Shown here: in pieces, positions 6,525 through 12,668 of the stretch | How the letters are laid out: each line of letters opens with the position of its first letter | Position numbering within the stretch: position 1 is the first letter of the stretch | Source: Halobacteriales archaeon SW_5_68_122 | GTDB lineage: Archaea > Halobacteriota > Halobacteria > Halobacteriales > Haloarculaceae | NCBI GenBank assembly: GCA_003022815.1 | Contig: PXSL01000013.1 | Location: 16,645-29,752 of the forward strand | DNA: 13,108 nt | Direction of reading: 5' to 3' | Program-made: the position numbers and the translations under genes | Notes under the pieces: generated by a model | What the model was told of the DNA's origin: nothing | What the model saw: the letters and a program-made list of their open reading frames with translations, nothing else | Database searches by the model: none

Positions 6525-7923
6525 TTAAGTATCGGGACTGTAGTTCGGCGCTTCGTCGGTGATGACGACGTCGTGGGCGTGGCTCTCGGTCTGGCCGGCC
6601 GAGGAGACGCGGACGAATTCGCTCCGTTGCTTGAACTCGGGGACGGTCTCGGCGCCGACGTACCCCATCCCGGACTGCATGCCGCCGACGAGCTGGTGCA
6701 GTTCGGAGGCGAGCGACCCTTTGTACGGCGTGGCGGCCTCGACGCCCTCGGGAACGTACTCGTCGTCCTTGGGCTCTTCCTTGAGGTAGCGCTCGCCGCC
6801 GCCATCGTTCATCGCGCCGACGGAGCCCATGCCGCGGTACTGCTTGTACCGCTTGCCGTTCATCGTGATGACGCGGCCGGGCGCCTCGTCGGTGCCGGCG
6901 AAGTACGACCCGAGCATCACGGCGTCGGCGCCGGCGGCGATGGCCTTGATGGCGTCCCCGGAGTACCGAACCCCGCCGTCGGCGATGACGGGCACGTCGT
7001 GGTCGACGGCGACGTCGGCCACCTCGGCGACGGCGGTGATCTGCGGCATCCCCGACCCGGAGACGACCCGGGTGGTGCAGATGGAGCCCGGCCCGATGCC
7101 GACCTTAATGCCGTCGGCGAAGTCGACGACAGCCTCGGCGGCCTCGCGGGTGCCGACGTTGCCGACGACGACGTCGGCCTCGACCTCGGCCTTGATGTCG
7201 CGCGCCGAGTCGATGACGTCGAGGTTGTGGGCGTGGGCACAGTCGATGAACAGCACGTCGGCGCCGGCCTCGTCGGCGGCCCGCGCCCGTTCGGTCTCGA
7301 AGGGGCCGACCGCGGCGCCGACGACCAGCGACCCGTCGTCGGCCCGGGCCGCGTCGTCATACTCGCGGCGGGCCAGCACGCCCGCCATCGTGATGAGGCC
7401 CGTCAGGCGGTCATCGTCGTCGACGATGGGCACCCGCTCTATCTTGTGCTCGTACATCAGCTCCAGCGCCTCGCGGGCGGTGACGTCCTCGCCGGCGGTG
7501 ACCACCTCGTCGGTCATCGCCTCCCGGACCTCGTCGCGGTCGCCGACCTCGAGGTACGGCCGGATGTCGGTGCCGGTCGCGGACCCGCTGGTCGGGGGCG
7601 GCGGTCACGACGTCGCGGATGATGAGTTCGTCGGCGCGCTTGACCGTCTCTATCTGGTCGGCCATCTCCGCCGTGTCCATGTTGCGGTGGAGAACGCTGA
7701 GGCCGCCCTGGCGGGCCATTTCGACGGCCAACTCGGCCTCCGTGACGGTGTCCATCGCCGCCGACAGCACCGGAATGTTGAGCGTGACGTTCCGGGAGAC
7801 GCGGGTCGTCATGTCGGCCTCGTCCGGTTCGACGCGGCTCTCCTTCGGCCGGAGCAGCACGTCGTCGAACGTCAGGGCCTCGGGTACGTGGAGTTTCTCC
7901 GAGAAGGGTTCGTCGCTTTCCAT
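6525..7923 (-). pseudogene. guaB: Inosine-5'-monophosphate dehydrogenase, interrupted by a frame-shifting internal gap
   Basis: IMPDH oxidises IMP to XMP with NAD+, the first step to GMP. The N-terminal part (7923 to about 7580) has LTFDDVLLRP, LSAAMDTVTE and RQGGLSVLHRNM, then DVVTAAPDQRVR. The frame is then lost. The next recognisable piece, GTDIRPYLEVGDRDEVREAM, continues in another frame into the second CBS domain, the barrel with GIGPGSICTTR (catalytic Cys), GSYFAGTDEAPG and GMGSVGAM, and ends at 6525. Comparison with the usual family spacing indicates that about 28-30 codons of CBS domain 1 are missing (length 2 modulo 3). The rest looks well preserved, so this is a recent lesion or a sequence error. 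A downstream ATG at 7515-7517 would give a 330-residue protein lacking the first barrel strands, unlikely to work alone. The gene has its own leaderless-type promoter. Confidence 0.87.
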
Positions 7924-8353
7924 GTAAACCGTGGGGCGCCCCCGGTCAAAAGCGTTGCGAGAGCCGGGGGTCTCCCGTCATTACGACCGTCCGCCCGTAA
8001 CGGACGAACCTGTTCACCGACTGACATGGATAGGCATTCGTCGGTGTCATTCGTCCGCCGATTGGTTTCACAACTTATCGGACAACGGTCCGGCCGGTTG
8101 TCGGTTGCTTGGGGACACCCCTCACACAACACTTATGACCCGCTCAATGCTTGCATATCGTATGGACTCCGCCAGTCCCATTGCGATGCGTATCGCCGGA
8201 CGACCCAGCTTCTTCGCCGGCATCAACTTTACATTCGCCAATGGGACCACAAAAGCGGAGAACGTCGCGACCCGATGGCTCGCGCTCGCGCGCCCCAGAG
8301 GGTATCGCGACATCCAACGCCGACCCCACGGTGAGGGCATATTAGCCTGACGC
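7924..8353. other. Intergenic stretch upstream of guaB and the membrane protein gene
   Basis: This 430-nt divergent region has no gene I can support. Open frames exist on both strands across 8144-8350, for example 62 codons from ATG 8162 and a 61-codon minus-strand frame, but neither shows a known motif or strong haloarchaeal codon and acid bias. Small inverted repeats include CGTCCG/CGGACG near 7988-8006. An AT-richer patch lies around 8106-8170. The guaB promoter occupies its left end. Confidence 0.4.
7944..7953 (-). promoter_or_regulatory. TATA-like element of guaB
   Basis: GCTTTTGACC on the minus strand is centred about 25 nt before the ATG at 7921-7923, fitting a leaderless guaB transcript. 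Confidence 0.5.
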
Positions 8354-9283
8354 ATGAGCACGTCACGCCATCCGATAGCCCTACGCCTCGAGCAGCAGGT
8401 GGGCGAGGGGACCCGCCTCCTGGCCACGGTAATGGCCCTGCCGCTCATCGACGGCATCTTCGCGGCGCTCGTCATCGCGGGGGCCGTCTCGACGGTCCTT
8501 GGCATGGTCGAGGTCGGCCTGCTCATCTTCGGCGGCAGCGCCACCCTCGCCGTCGTCCTCGTGGAGATGGAGGGCACCCGACGCCGGCAGATTCGCAACG
8601 TCCTGCTGGTCGGCGCGCTCGTGGTCCCCGTCGCCGCGCTGCAGGCCGCAGTCGCACCCACCATCGAGTCGGTGCTGGCGATGCCCATCTTCGAGCGGTT
8701 CGCGGCGCTAGTCATCCTCGCCATCGCCGCCAAGACCGCCAGCGCGACCATCGGCGAGTACCTGCCCGGCCCCGGGGTCATCATCGGCCTCGGGCTGGTC
8801 GCCAGCTTCCGGCCGAGCGGCTTCGAGTTCTCGCTGGTCGCCGAACCGATGTACGTCGTCTACGGCACGGGCGCGGCGGCGGTCGGCGTCGGCTTCGCGC
8901 TCGCAGTCGCCGTTTTCGCGCCCTGGCTCCGCGGCAACGTCGACATCGACCGCTTCCGGTTCGGGAGCGCCGTCGCGCTGGGCGTCCTGCCGCTGACCAT
9001 CCTGGGTGTCATCCCCTCGGAGGCCCCACTGGCGCTGGCGGTGCTGGGCGTCACGGGCCTGCTGGCGTTCAGCCCCGACGGGACCGAGGTGGCCGAGGAG
9101 GACGACGACGCCGACGGGGAGTCGCCGGCCGCGGCGGCCGACGGCGGCACCCCCGACGCGGACGACGATTCCGGCCGCGAGGAGAACCCCCTCGAAGGCG
9201 CCGAACCAGCCGTCGAGTCCATTGAGGAGAGCGAAGAGGGCACCCCCGGCGTCTCCGACGGCGACCGGGCGCCGTGGCTGTAA
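8354..9283 (+). CDS. Multi-pass membrane protein with acidic C-terminal tail (DUF5794-like)
   Basis: This 309-residue protein has about seven hydrophobic segments, roughly at 23-45, 48-70, 82-102, 113-133, 140-152, 168-190 and 205-237. They are followed by a tail of about 70 residues rich in Asp, Glu, Ala and Gly (245-309), presumably cytoplasmic or surface-exposed and disordered. It has no transporter signature or catalytic motif that I recognise. I believe it matches the haloarchaeal family DUF5794, from the N-terminal HPIALRLEQQVGEGTRLLATVMALPLIDGIF, but no search was run. ATG 8354 is used because the N-terminal HPxALRLEQQ block belongs to the family. The small zinc-ribbon gene follows 38 nt downstream and is likely co-transcribed. 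The function is unknown. Confidence 0.85.
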   Translation: MSTSRHPIALRLEQQVGEGTRLLATVMALPLIDGIFAALVIAGAVSTVLGMVEVGLLIFGGSATLAVVLVEMEGTRRRQIRNVLLVGALVVPVAALQAAVAPTIESVLAMPIFERFAALVILAIAAKTASATIGEYLPGPGVIIGLGLVASFRPSGFEFSLVAEPMYVVYGTGAAAVGVGFALAVAVFAPWLRGNVDIDRFRFGSAVALGVLPLTILGVIPSEAPLALAVLGVTGLLAFSPDGTEVAEEDDDADGESPAAAADGGTPDADDDSGREENPLEGAEPAVESIEESEEGTPGVSDGDRAPWL

Positions 9284-9321
9284 GCGGTAAGGCTTAGGAG
9301 CCTCGACGCCCCGCCTCCGGT

Positions 9322-9546
9322 ATGGCCGACAACCGCGTCGTCGAGGGTCGCATGGTGACGCCCGGAAAACTGGCCGAACTGATAGAGGGCGAGTCCGTGA
9401 TGGACGCCGAGAACATCGAGGACGCTGACCGGGCCTGCCCGGACTGCGGCGGCGACGTCGTCTCGGTGGGCTACATGCCCTCCGTCACCGAGTTCGTCAC
9501 CGGCTACAAGTGCCAGGACTGCGCCTGGAGCGACACCGACCGCTAG
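9322..9546 (+). CDS. Small zinc-ribbon protein (DUF5795-like)
   Basis: This is a 74-residue acidic protein. The N-terminal part (VEGRMVTPGKLAELIEGESVMDAENIEDADR) is followed by a four-cysteine ribbon: CPDC at about 39-42 and CQDC at about 64-67, spaced as in a structural zinc ribbon. The conserved-looking linker is VGYMPSVTEFVTGYK. It has no DNA-binding or enzymatic motif that I can name. I believe it belongs to haloarchaeal DUF5795; the adjacency to a DUF5794-like gene supports this and suggests a shared role. Its TAG stop (9544-9546) shares the palindrome CTAG with the stop of the convergent ferredoxin gene. Confidence 0.8.
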   Translation: MADNRVVEGRMVTPGKLAELIEGESVMDAENIEDADRACPDCGGDVVSVGYMPSVTEFVTGYKCQDCAWSDTDR

Positions 9547-9872
9547 TCGGGCAGTAACTGTCCCCAGACCACTTTCTCGACTAAGTCGACGACCATCGAT
9601 TCGGTGACGCGCATCTGACACGACAGCCGCGGGTAGCCCCACCGCTCGGCGGCCGCGTCGTGCCACTGTTCGGGCTCCGGGGTGCCCTCCCGGACCCGGA
9701 CGCCGCAGGTGCCGCACAGCCCCCGGCCGCCACAGTTAGCCCGCCTCGACACCGACCCGTACACCTTGAAGTCGTGCTCCAGGAGCGCCTCCCGGAGGGT
9801 CCGTCCCTCCCGGACGTAGATGGTCGTCTCCGAGTCCCCGTCCCAGACCGTTACGGGTATCGACTCGCTCAT
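9543..9872 (-). CDS. 2Fe-2S ferredoxin
   Basis: This is a 109-residue soluble electron carrier with one 2Fe-2S ferredoxin domain. The cluster loop reads NCGGRGLCGTCGVRV, a C-x5-C-x2-C arrangement, and the fourth ligand is in RLSCQMRV. A beta-grasp start (IPVTVWDGDSETTIYV) precedes it. The C-x5-C spacing and the CGG.G.CGTC core place it nearer the adrenodoxin and isc-type or small bacterial-type ferredoxins than the abundant haloarchaeal plant-type Fdx with its acidic insertion. The ATG at 9870-9872 was chosen because the domain starts there. The frame is open further upstream, but that sequence overlaps the tRNA-Trp promoter region and is not acidic. A weak TATA-like CCTTTGTGGG lies about 27 nt upstream. 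The redox partner is unknown. Confidence 0.9.
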   Translation of the reverse strand: MSESIPVTVWDGDSETTIYVREGRTLREALLEHDFKVYGSVSRRANCGGRGLCGTCGVRVREGTPEPEQWHDAAAERWGYPRLSCQMRVTESMVVDLVEKVVWGQLLPD

Positions 9873-9920
9873 GGGGTCGATTGGTCCCGGACCCACAAAG
9901 GGGGTGCGGCGAACCGAAAC

Positions 9921-9931
9921 CACTTTAGGAC
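9921..9931 (+). promoter_or_regulatory. TATA-like element of tRNA-Trp
   Basis: CACTTTAGGAC is centred about 28-30 nt before the first base of the tRNA-Trp acceptor stem, the same spacing as for tRNA-Lys. Confidence 0.5.
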
Positions 9932-9991
9932 AACCGGAGTTACCCCACACCGAGGGGACGTGGCCAAGCCAGGCATGGCGGCTGACTCCAG

Positions 9992-10098
9992 AGGTCACGC
10001 GCCCGGTGACGAGACTCCAGACTGATATACCGAGCGGACGACTGATCATCGCTCCGCGTTGACGACCCTCTGGAGGACCGAGGCGCTACACCGGAGAT
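9992..10098 (+). other. Intron of tRNA-Trp
   Basis: This 107-nt intron lies between nucleotides 37 and 38. The splice sites sit in a canonical bulge-helix-bulge: 5' bulge AGA (9990-9992), central helix CTCC/GGAG, 3' bulge ATA (10097-10099), inner helix GGT/ACC. It is close in size and place to the well-known large tRNA-Trp intron of Haloferax volcanii. Confidence 0.88.
10006..10081 (+). ncRNA. Intron-encoded box C/D 2'-O-methylation guide for tRNA-Trp C34 and U39
   Basis: Boxes in order are C GTGACGA (10006-10012), D' CCGA (10030-10033), C' TTGACGA (10059-10065) and D CCGA (10078-10081). The D' guide ACTGATAT (10021-10028) is complementary to 10097-10104. The nucleotide five before the D' box, A10025, pairs with T10100, which is U39. 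The D guide CCTCTGGAG (10067-10075) is complementary to 9986-9994, and the fifth nucleotide before the D box, G10073, pairs with C9988, which is C34. Both satisfy the D+5 rule and match the targets established for the haloarchaeal tRNA-Trp intron. Confidence 0.85.
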
Positions 10099-10120
10099 AT
10101 CAGTAGATCGGGGGTTCAAA

Positions 10121-10157
10121 GACCGTCTCGACTCGGTTCAGAATCCCTCCGTCCCCA
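10121..10157 (+). repeat. Repeat-family end embedded in the tRNA-Trp T-arm
   Basis: These 37 nt start with GACCGTC, 7 nt, GGTTCA and end with the tRNA-Trp 3' half. They agree with 10304-10340 at 29 of 37 positions and share the GACCGTC-N7-GGTTCA core with 6319-6338. The first 23 nt are the extra sequence in the T-loop. The embedded piece therefore looks like the right end of the repeat family, fused to the tRNA. Confidence 0.6.
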
Positions 10158-10204
10158 TTCTGTCGCTCCGAGCAACCACGCGAGGAGCGACTGGTATCGT
10201 CGGC

Positions 10205-10340
10205 GGATTTGAATCAGGGCAGTCGTAGCGCGAGCGACGCGAGGCGCGACCGAAGGGAGCGCCTCAGCCTGAGCGAGCGGCGGAGCCGCGAGCCAGCGAG
10301 CTGGACCGTCCTGGCCCGGTTCAGAACCTTTCCGTCACCA
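10205..10340 (+). repeat. Second tRNA-associated repeat, ending in a copy of the tRNA-Trp 3' end
   Basis: It begins with the antisense T-arm word GGATTTGAA (10205-10213), continues with GAGCG/GCGAG-rich sequence that is longer than in the 6275-6353 unit, and ends with GACCGTC (10304-10310), 7 nt, GGTTCAGAA and TCCGTCACCA. That end copies the tRNA-Trp T-arm and acceptor 183 nt upstream. The outer parts are only moderately complementary. No coding capacity was recognised. The stretch 10158-10442 contains this unit and the promoter region of the next gene, and nothing else that I see. Confidence 0.55.
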
Positions 10341-10442
10341 CATTATTTCTGTGGGTCGCAGTAACGAAATTGACTCCGCTGATTGAGGCCTGCTCCGCCC
10401 GCGAATGCTATCCGTTTTCCAGCTGGGAGCCCTCATTCGGGT

Positions 10443-10910
10443 ATGACGATTGAAACTGGCGACTCCGTCACGGTGGAGTACACGGGTCGACTCGAGGACG
10501 GAACCGTTTTCGACACGTCGCTGGAGTCCGTCGCCGAGGAGTCCGGCCTTGCCGAGGACGACCGCCGGGAGTTCTCGCCGCTGACGTTCGAGGTCGGCGC
10601 CGAGCAGGTTATCGAGGGCATGGAGGAGGGGCTCGTCGGCCACGAGGCGGGCGAGGAGACGACGCTGACGATTCCGCCCGAGAAGGGCTACGGCGAGCGG
10701 ACCGAGGAGGCCGTCCAGGAGTACGAGACGGACCACCTCACCGAGATGCTGGGCGGCCAGACGCCCGAGAAGGGCGCCTTCCTCGAGGCCCAGAACGGCC
10801 AGCAGGGCGAGATAACCCACGTCGACGAGGAACTCGTCCGCGTCGACTTCAATCCGCGACTGGCCGGTAAGACGCTGGAGTTCGAGGTCGAAATCGTCGA
10901 CGTCAGCTGA
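10443..10910 (+). CDS. slyD: FKBP-type peptidyl-prolyl cis-trans isomerase, SlyD-like
   Basis: This 155-residue cytoplasmic protein has the SlyD-like layout: an FKBP half (VEYTGRLEDGTVFDTS at 11-26, FEVGAEQVIEGMEEGLVGHEAGE at 49-71, IPPEKGYG at 77-84), an inserted flap or IF domain (about 88-130) and the closing FKBP strands NPRLAGKTLEFEVEIVDV (137-154). It isomerises X-Pro bonds and the insert usually gives chaperone activity. It lacks the His-rich metal-binding tail of E. coli SlyD. A somewhat longer insertion after DTS (residues 27-45, acidic) is typical of archaeal members. ATG 10443 is the start because the FKBP strand begins right after it. Its stop lies inside the convergent MATE reading frame as written (8-nt overlap). 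Confidence 0.93.
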   Translation: MTIETGDSVTVEYTGRLEDGTVFDTSLESVAEESGLAEDDRREFSPLTFEVGAEQVIEGMEEGLVGHEAGEETTLTIPPEKGYGERTEEAVQEYETDHLTEMLGGQTPEKGAFLEAQNGQQGEITHVDEELVRVDFNPRLAGKTLEFEVEIVDVS

Positions 10911-12369
10911 ACGGCCATCTCACCGAAGGCCGACGCCCGCCACGTTCTCGCGTTCTTTCGGACGACCGTCGAGCGGGGAGCGTCGCGTCCGGCATCGGCG
11001 CCGCGGCCGTCAGGCGTCGCCCGTCGGAGACGGCGAAGGCGAACCAGATGCCCGTCGGGTCGGGACTCCCGAAGAACCACAGATCGACGGGCACGACGCC
11101 CTGCGAGGCGACGTAGGCGATGGGCAGGCGGATGAAGCCGAACAGCAGGACGGCGATGGCGGCGGCGGTCAGCGTCTTGCCGGCCCCGCGGAAGCCGCCG
11201 CTGTAGGCCCGAAGAACGCCGACGAAGCCGAAGGTGGGCGCGATCCATCGCAGGAAGGTTGCGCCCTCGGCGACGACGGCCGGCGAGTCGTCGAACACCC
11301 GGATGATGTCGGGCGCGAAGACGAACGTGAGGACGCCCAGCGCCGACAGGATGAGAAACGACGCCTTAGCGGCAAAGCGGTTGGTCGCGACGACGCGGTC
11401 CTCGCGGCCGGCGCCGATGTTCTGGCCGGTCATCGTCTCAACGCCGCGGTCGATGGCGATGGCGGGCATGAATATCATCGAGAAGACACGGATGCCGACG
11501 CCGAAGGCGGCGACGACGGGCGTCGAGAACAGCGTGACGATGAGGAGCACGGCGTTGACCGACAGCGCCCGGCCGGTGTTCTCGACGGACGCCGGCACGC
11601 CGATGCGGAGGATGCGCCGCGTGAACTCGAGGTCCGGCACCATCCGGCCAGGGTCGATGCGGATGCCCCGGGTGCCGCGGAGCATCAGCCACAGGCCGAC
11701 GACCATCGCCGACCCCCGGGAGAACACCGTTGCGACGGCGGCGCCCTCGACGCCCAGTTCGGGAAGCGGGCCGACGCCGAAGATGAGCAGCGGGTCGATG
11801 ATGACGTTGAGCAGGACCGTTCCGAGCATGACGAGCATCGGGGTGACGGTGTCGCCGGCTCCGCGCATTAGCGCGATGAAGACAGTGAAGCCGAACAGGA
11901 ACGGCAACCCGAGGCTGATGATTTCCATGTAGTCGGTCGCCAGCCCCAGCACGACCGGGTCGGCGCCGAACACCTGCAGCAGTTCGGCGACGAAGGCGAA
12001 CCCCAGCGCGCCGAGCCCGAGTCCCGCCAGCAGCGTCAGGCTGACCGTCTGGGAGGCGGCGTACTCGGCGGCGTCGGCCTCCTCGGCGCCGGTGTGCTGG
12101 GCGACGAGCACGCTCCCGGCGACGGTGAGGCCCAGCCCCAGCGAGATGAACAGGTACACGAGCGGGAAGCCGAGGCTGATTGCCGCCAGCGCCTCCGTGC
12201 TGTACCGGCCGAGCCAGAACGTGTCCGCGAGGTTGTAGCCCACCTGGAGGAGGTTGGTGACGACGATGGGCAGCGAGAGGAAAAACAGCGATTTCGGGAT
12301 GGACCCGTCGGTCAAGTCCAGTTCGGACTGGCTCTTGAACAGCCCGCTCAGACGGCTTCGGAGGCTCAC
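10903..12369 (-). CDS. MATE-family efflux transporter with damaged C-terminus
   Basis: This is a 488-residue MATE antiporter, which exports drugs or organic cations using a Na+ or H+ gradient. The recognisable parts are the first helix block (SLFFLSLPIVVTNLLQVGYNLADTFWLG), ISLGFPLVYLFISLGLGLTVAGS, LMRGAGDTVTPM, GVPASVENTGRALSVN and RAYSGGFRGAGKT. Helix 12 begins (GIWFAFAVS) but is broken after codon 448 (about 11026). The rest is 40 Arg-rich residues unlike a haloarchaeal protein. One other frame from the same point reads SPTGDA and stops at 11010-11012, a more likely natural end. A stretch of very roughly 25 codons, 2 modulo 3, seems lost. The GTG at 12367-12369 is preferred to ATG 12480, because the 37 extra residues are basic and fit no family N-terminus. 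Confidence 0.8.
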   Translation of the reverse strand: MSLRSRLSGLFKSQSELDLTDGSIPKSLFFLSLPIVVTNLLQVGYNLADTFWLGRYSTEALAAISLGFPLVYLFISLGLGLTVAGSVLVAQHTGAEEADAAEYAASQTVSLTLLAGLGLGALGFAFVAELLQVFGADPVVLGLATDYMEIISLGLPFLFGFTVFIALMRGAGDTVTPMLVMLGTVLLNVIIDPLLIFGVGPLPELGVEGAAVATVFSRGSAMVVGLWLMLRGTRGIRIDPGRMVPDLEFTRRILRIGVPASVENTGRALSVNAVLLIVTLFSTPVVAAFGVGIRVFSMIFMPAIAIDRGVETMTGQNIGAGREDRVVATNRFAAKASFLILSALGVLTFVFAPDIIRVFDDSPAVVAEGATFLRWIAPTFGFVGVLRAYSGGFRGAGKTLTAAAIAVLLFGFIRLPIAYVASQGVVPVDLWFFGSPDPTGIWFAFAVSDGRRLTAAAPMPDATLPARRSSERTRERGGRRPSVRWPFS

Positions 12370-12637
12370 GGCGGCGCCCCGCAGGGGTCTGCTCGACGGC
12401 GCAAACGCCGCGTGCTGGGTGCGACGAGCGGTACGCTCCGACGGAATCTCACTACGCTTCAATCCGACTTTGAGCCGCATAAGTCATCTGCAAGGGGCCA
12501 GTGTCTCGGGGTCCGGCGCCCGGAATCGAAGGACTGACACGCCGGAAACGACGACGTCGCGTTCGGTCGTTGCTCCCCCTACGAGTGTGGAGCCGAACGG
12601 TCTCGACCCGGCGGCGCGCGGCCCGAGTTGACGGGCG

Positions 12638-12646
12638 GGTTTTGCG
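12638..12646 (+). promoter_or_regulatory. TATA-like element of the saccharopine dehydrogenase-like gene
   Basis: GGTTTTGCG is centred about 27 nt before the ATG at 12669, the leaderless spacing seen elsewhere in the window. Confidence 0.45.
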
Positions 12647-12648
12647 TC

Positions 12649-12666
12649 CCGGCGTCGAGACGCCGG
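12649..12666. promoter_or_regulatory. Perfect 8-bp inverted repeat between TATA element and start codon
   Basis: CCGGCGTC, a 2-nt spacer GA, then GACGCCGG. It fills the space between the TATA-like element and the expected transcription start, where a bound dimeric regulator would block RNA polymerase. It is GC-only in its outer part, so chance is possible in this genome. Confidence 0.45.
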
Positions 12667-12668
12667 AC

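Larger units (their letters stand above)
9954..10157 (+). tRNA. tRNA-Trp (anticodon CCA) with intron and a 23-nt T-loop insertion
   Basis: The acceptor GGGGACG pairs with CGTCCCC (10150-10156), with discriminator A10157. The D-stem is GCCA/TGGC. The anticodon stem GCTGA/TCAGT encloses CTCCAG (anticodon 9988-9990). The variable loop is AGATC. The intron 9992-10098 interrupts position 37/38. Exon CTCC pairs with intron GGAG (10093-10096), with 3-nt bulges AGA and ATA, the bulge-helix-bulge of archaeal splicing endonuclease. The T-stem GGGGG (10110-10114) pairs with CCCTC (10145-10149). Between TTCAAA and the final T lie 23 extra nucleotides, so the loop is 30 nt instead of 7. The remainder of the cloverleaf is sound, so the gene looks recently altered, or the insert is removed by an unknown route, or this is an assembly error. 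tRNA-Trp is normally single-copy in these archaea. Confidence 0.88.
12370..12668. other. Divergent promoter region between the MATE and saccharopine dehydrogenase-like genes
   Basis: About 300 nt lie between the preferred MATE start and the next ATG. The frame upstream of the MATE GTG stays open to 12480, but its product is basic and probably not translated. The right end holds a TATA-like GGTTTTGCG (12638-12646) and an 18-nt palindrome. No other gene or RNA is visible. Confidence 0.4.

Noticed and set aside
6829..8334. Plus-strand open frame of 501 codons opposite guaB
   Set aside because: Its product is Ser/Ala/Thr-rich and has no domain, while the opposite strand is unmistakably IMPDH.
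8162..8350. Plus-strand 62-codon frame before the membrane protein gene
   Set aside because: It has no homologue that I recognise, the opposite strand is open as well, and the promoter evidence is weak. Kept only as a note in the intergenic entry.
8122..8784. Minus-strand open frame of 220 codons overlapping the membrane protein gene
   Set aside because: Most of it is antisense to the plus-strand membrane protein; the residual part in the intergenic DNA has no recognisable motif.
10120..10143. Second canonical intron in the T-arm of tRNA-Trp
   Set aside because: No proper bulge-helix-bulge with 3-nt bulges and a 4-bp central helix can be drawn; only a relaxed structure is possible, so it is reported as an insertion.
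12369..12480. N-terminal extension of the MATE protein from ATG 12480
   Set aside because: The extra 37 residues are basic and lack membrane character; the GTG at 12367-12369 precedes the family-typical start.
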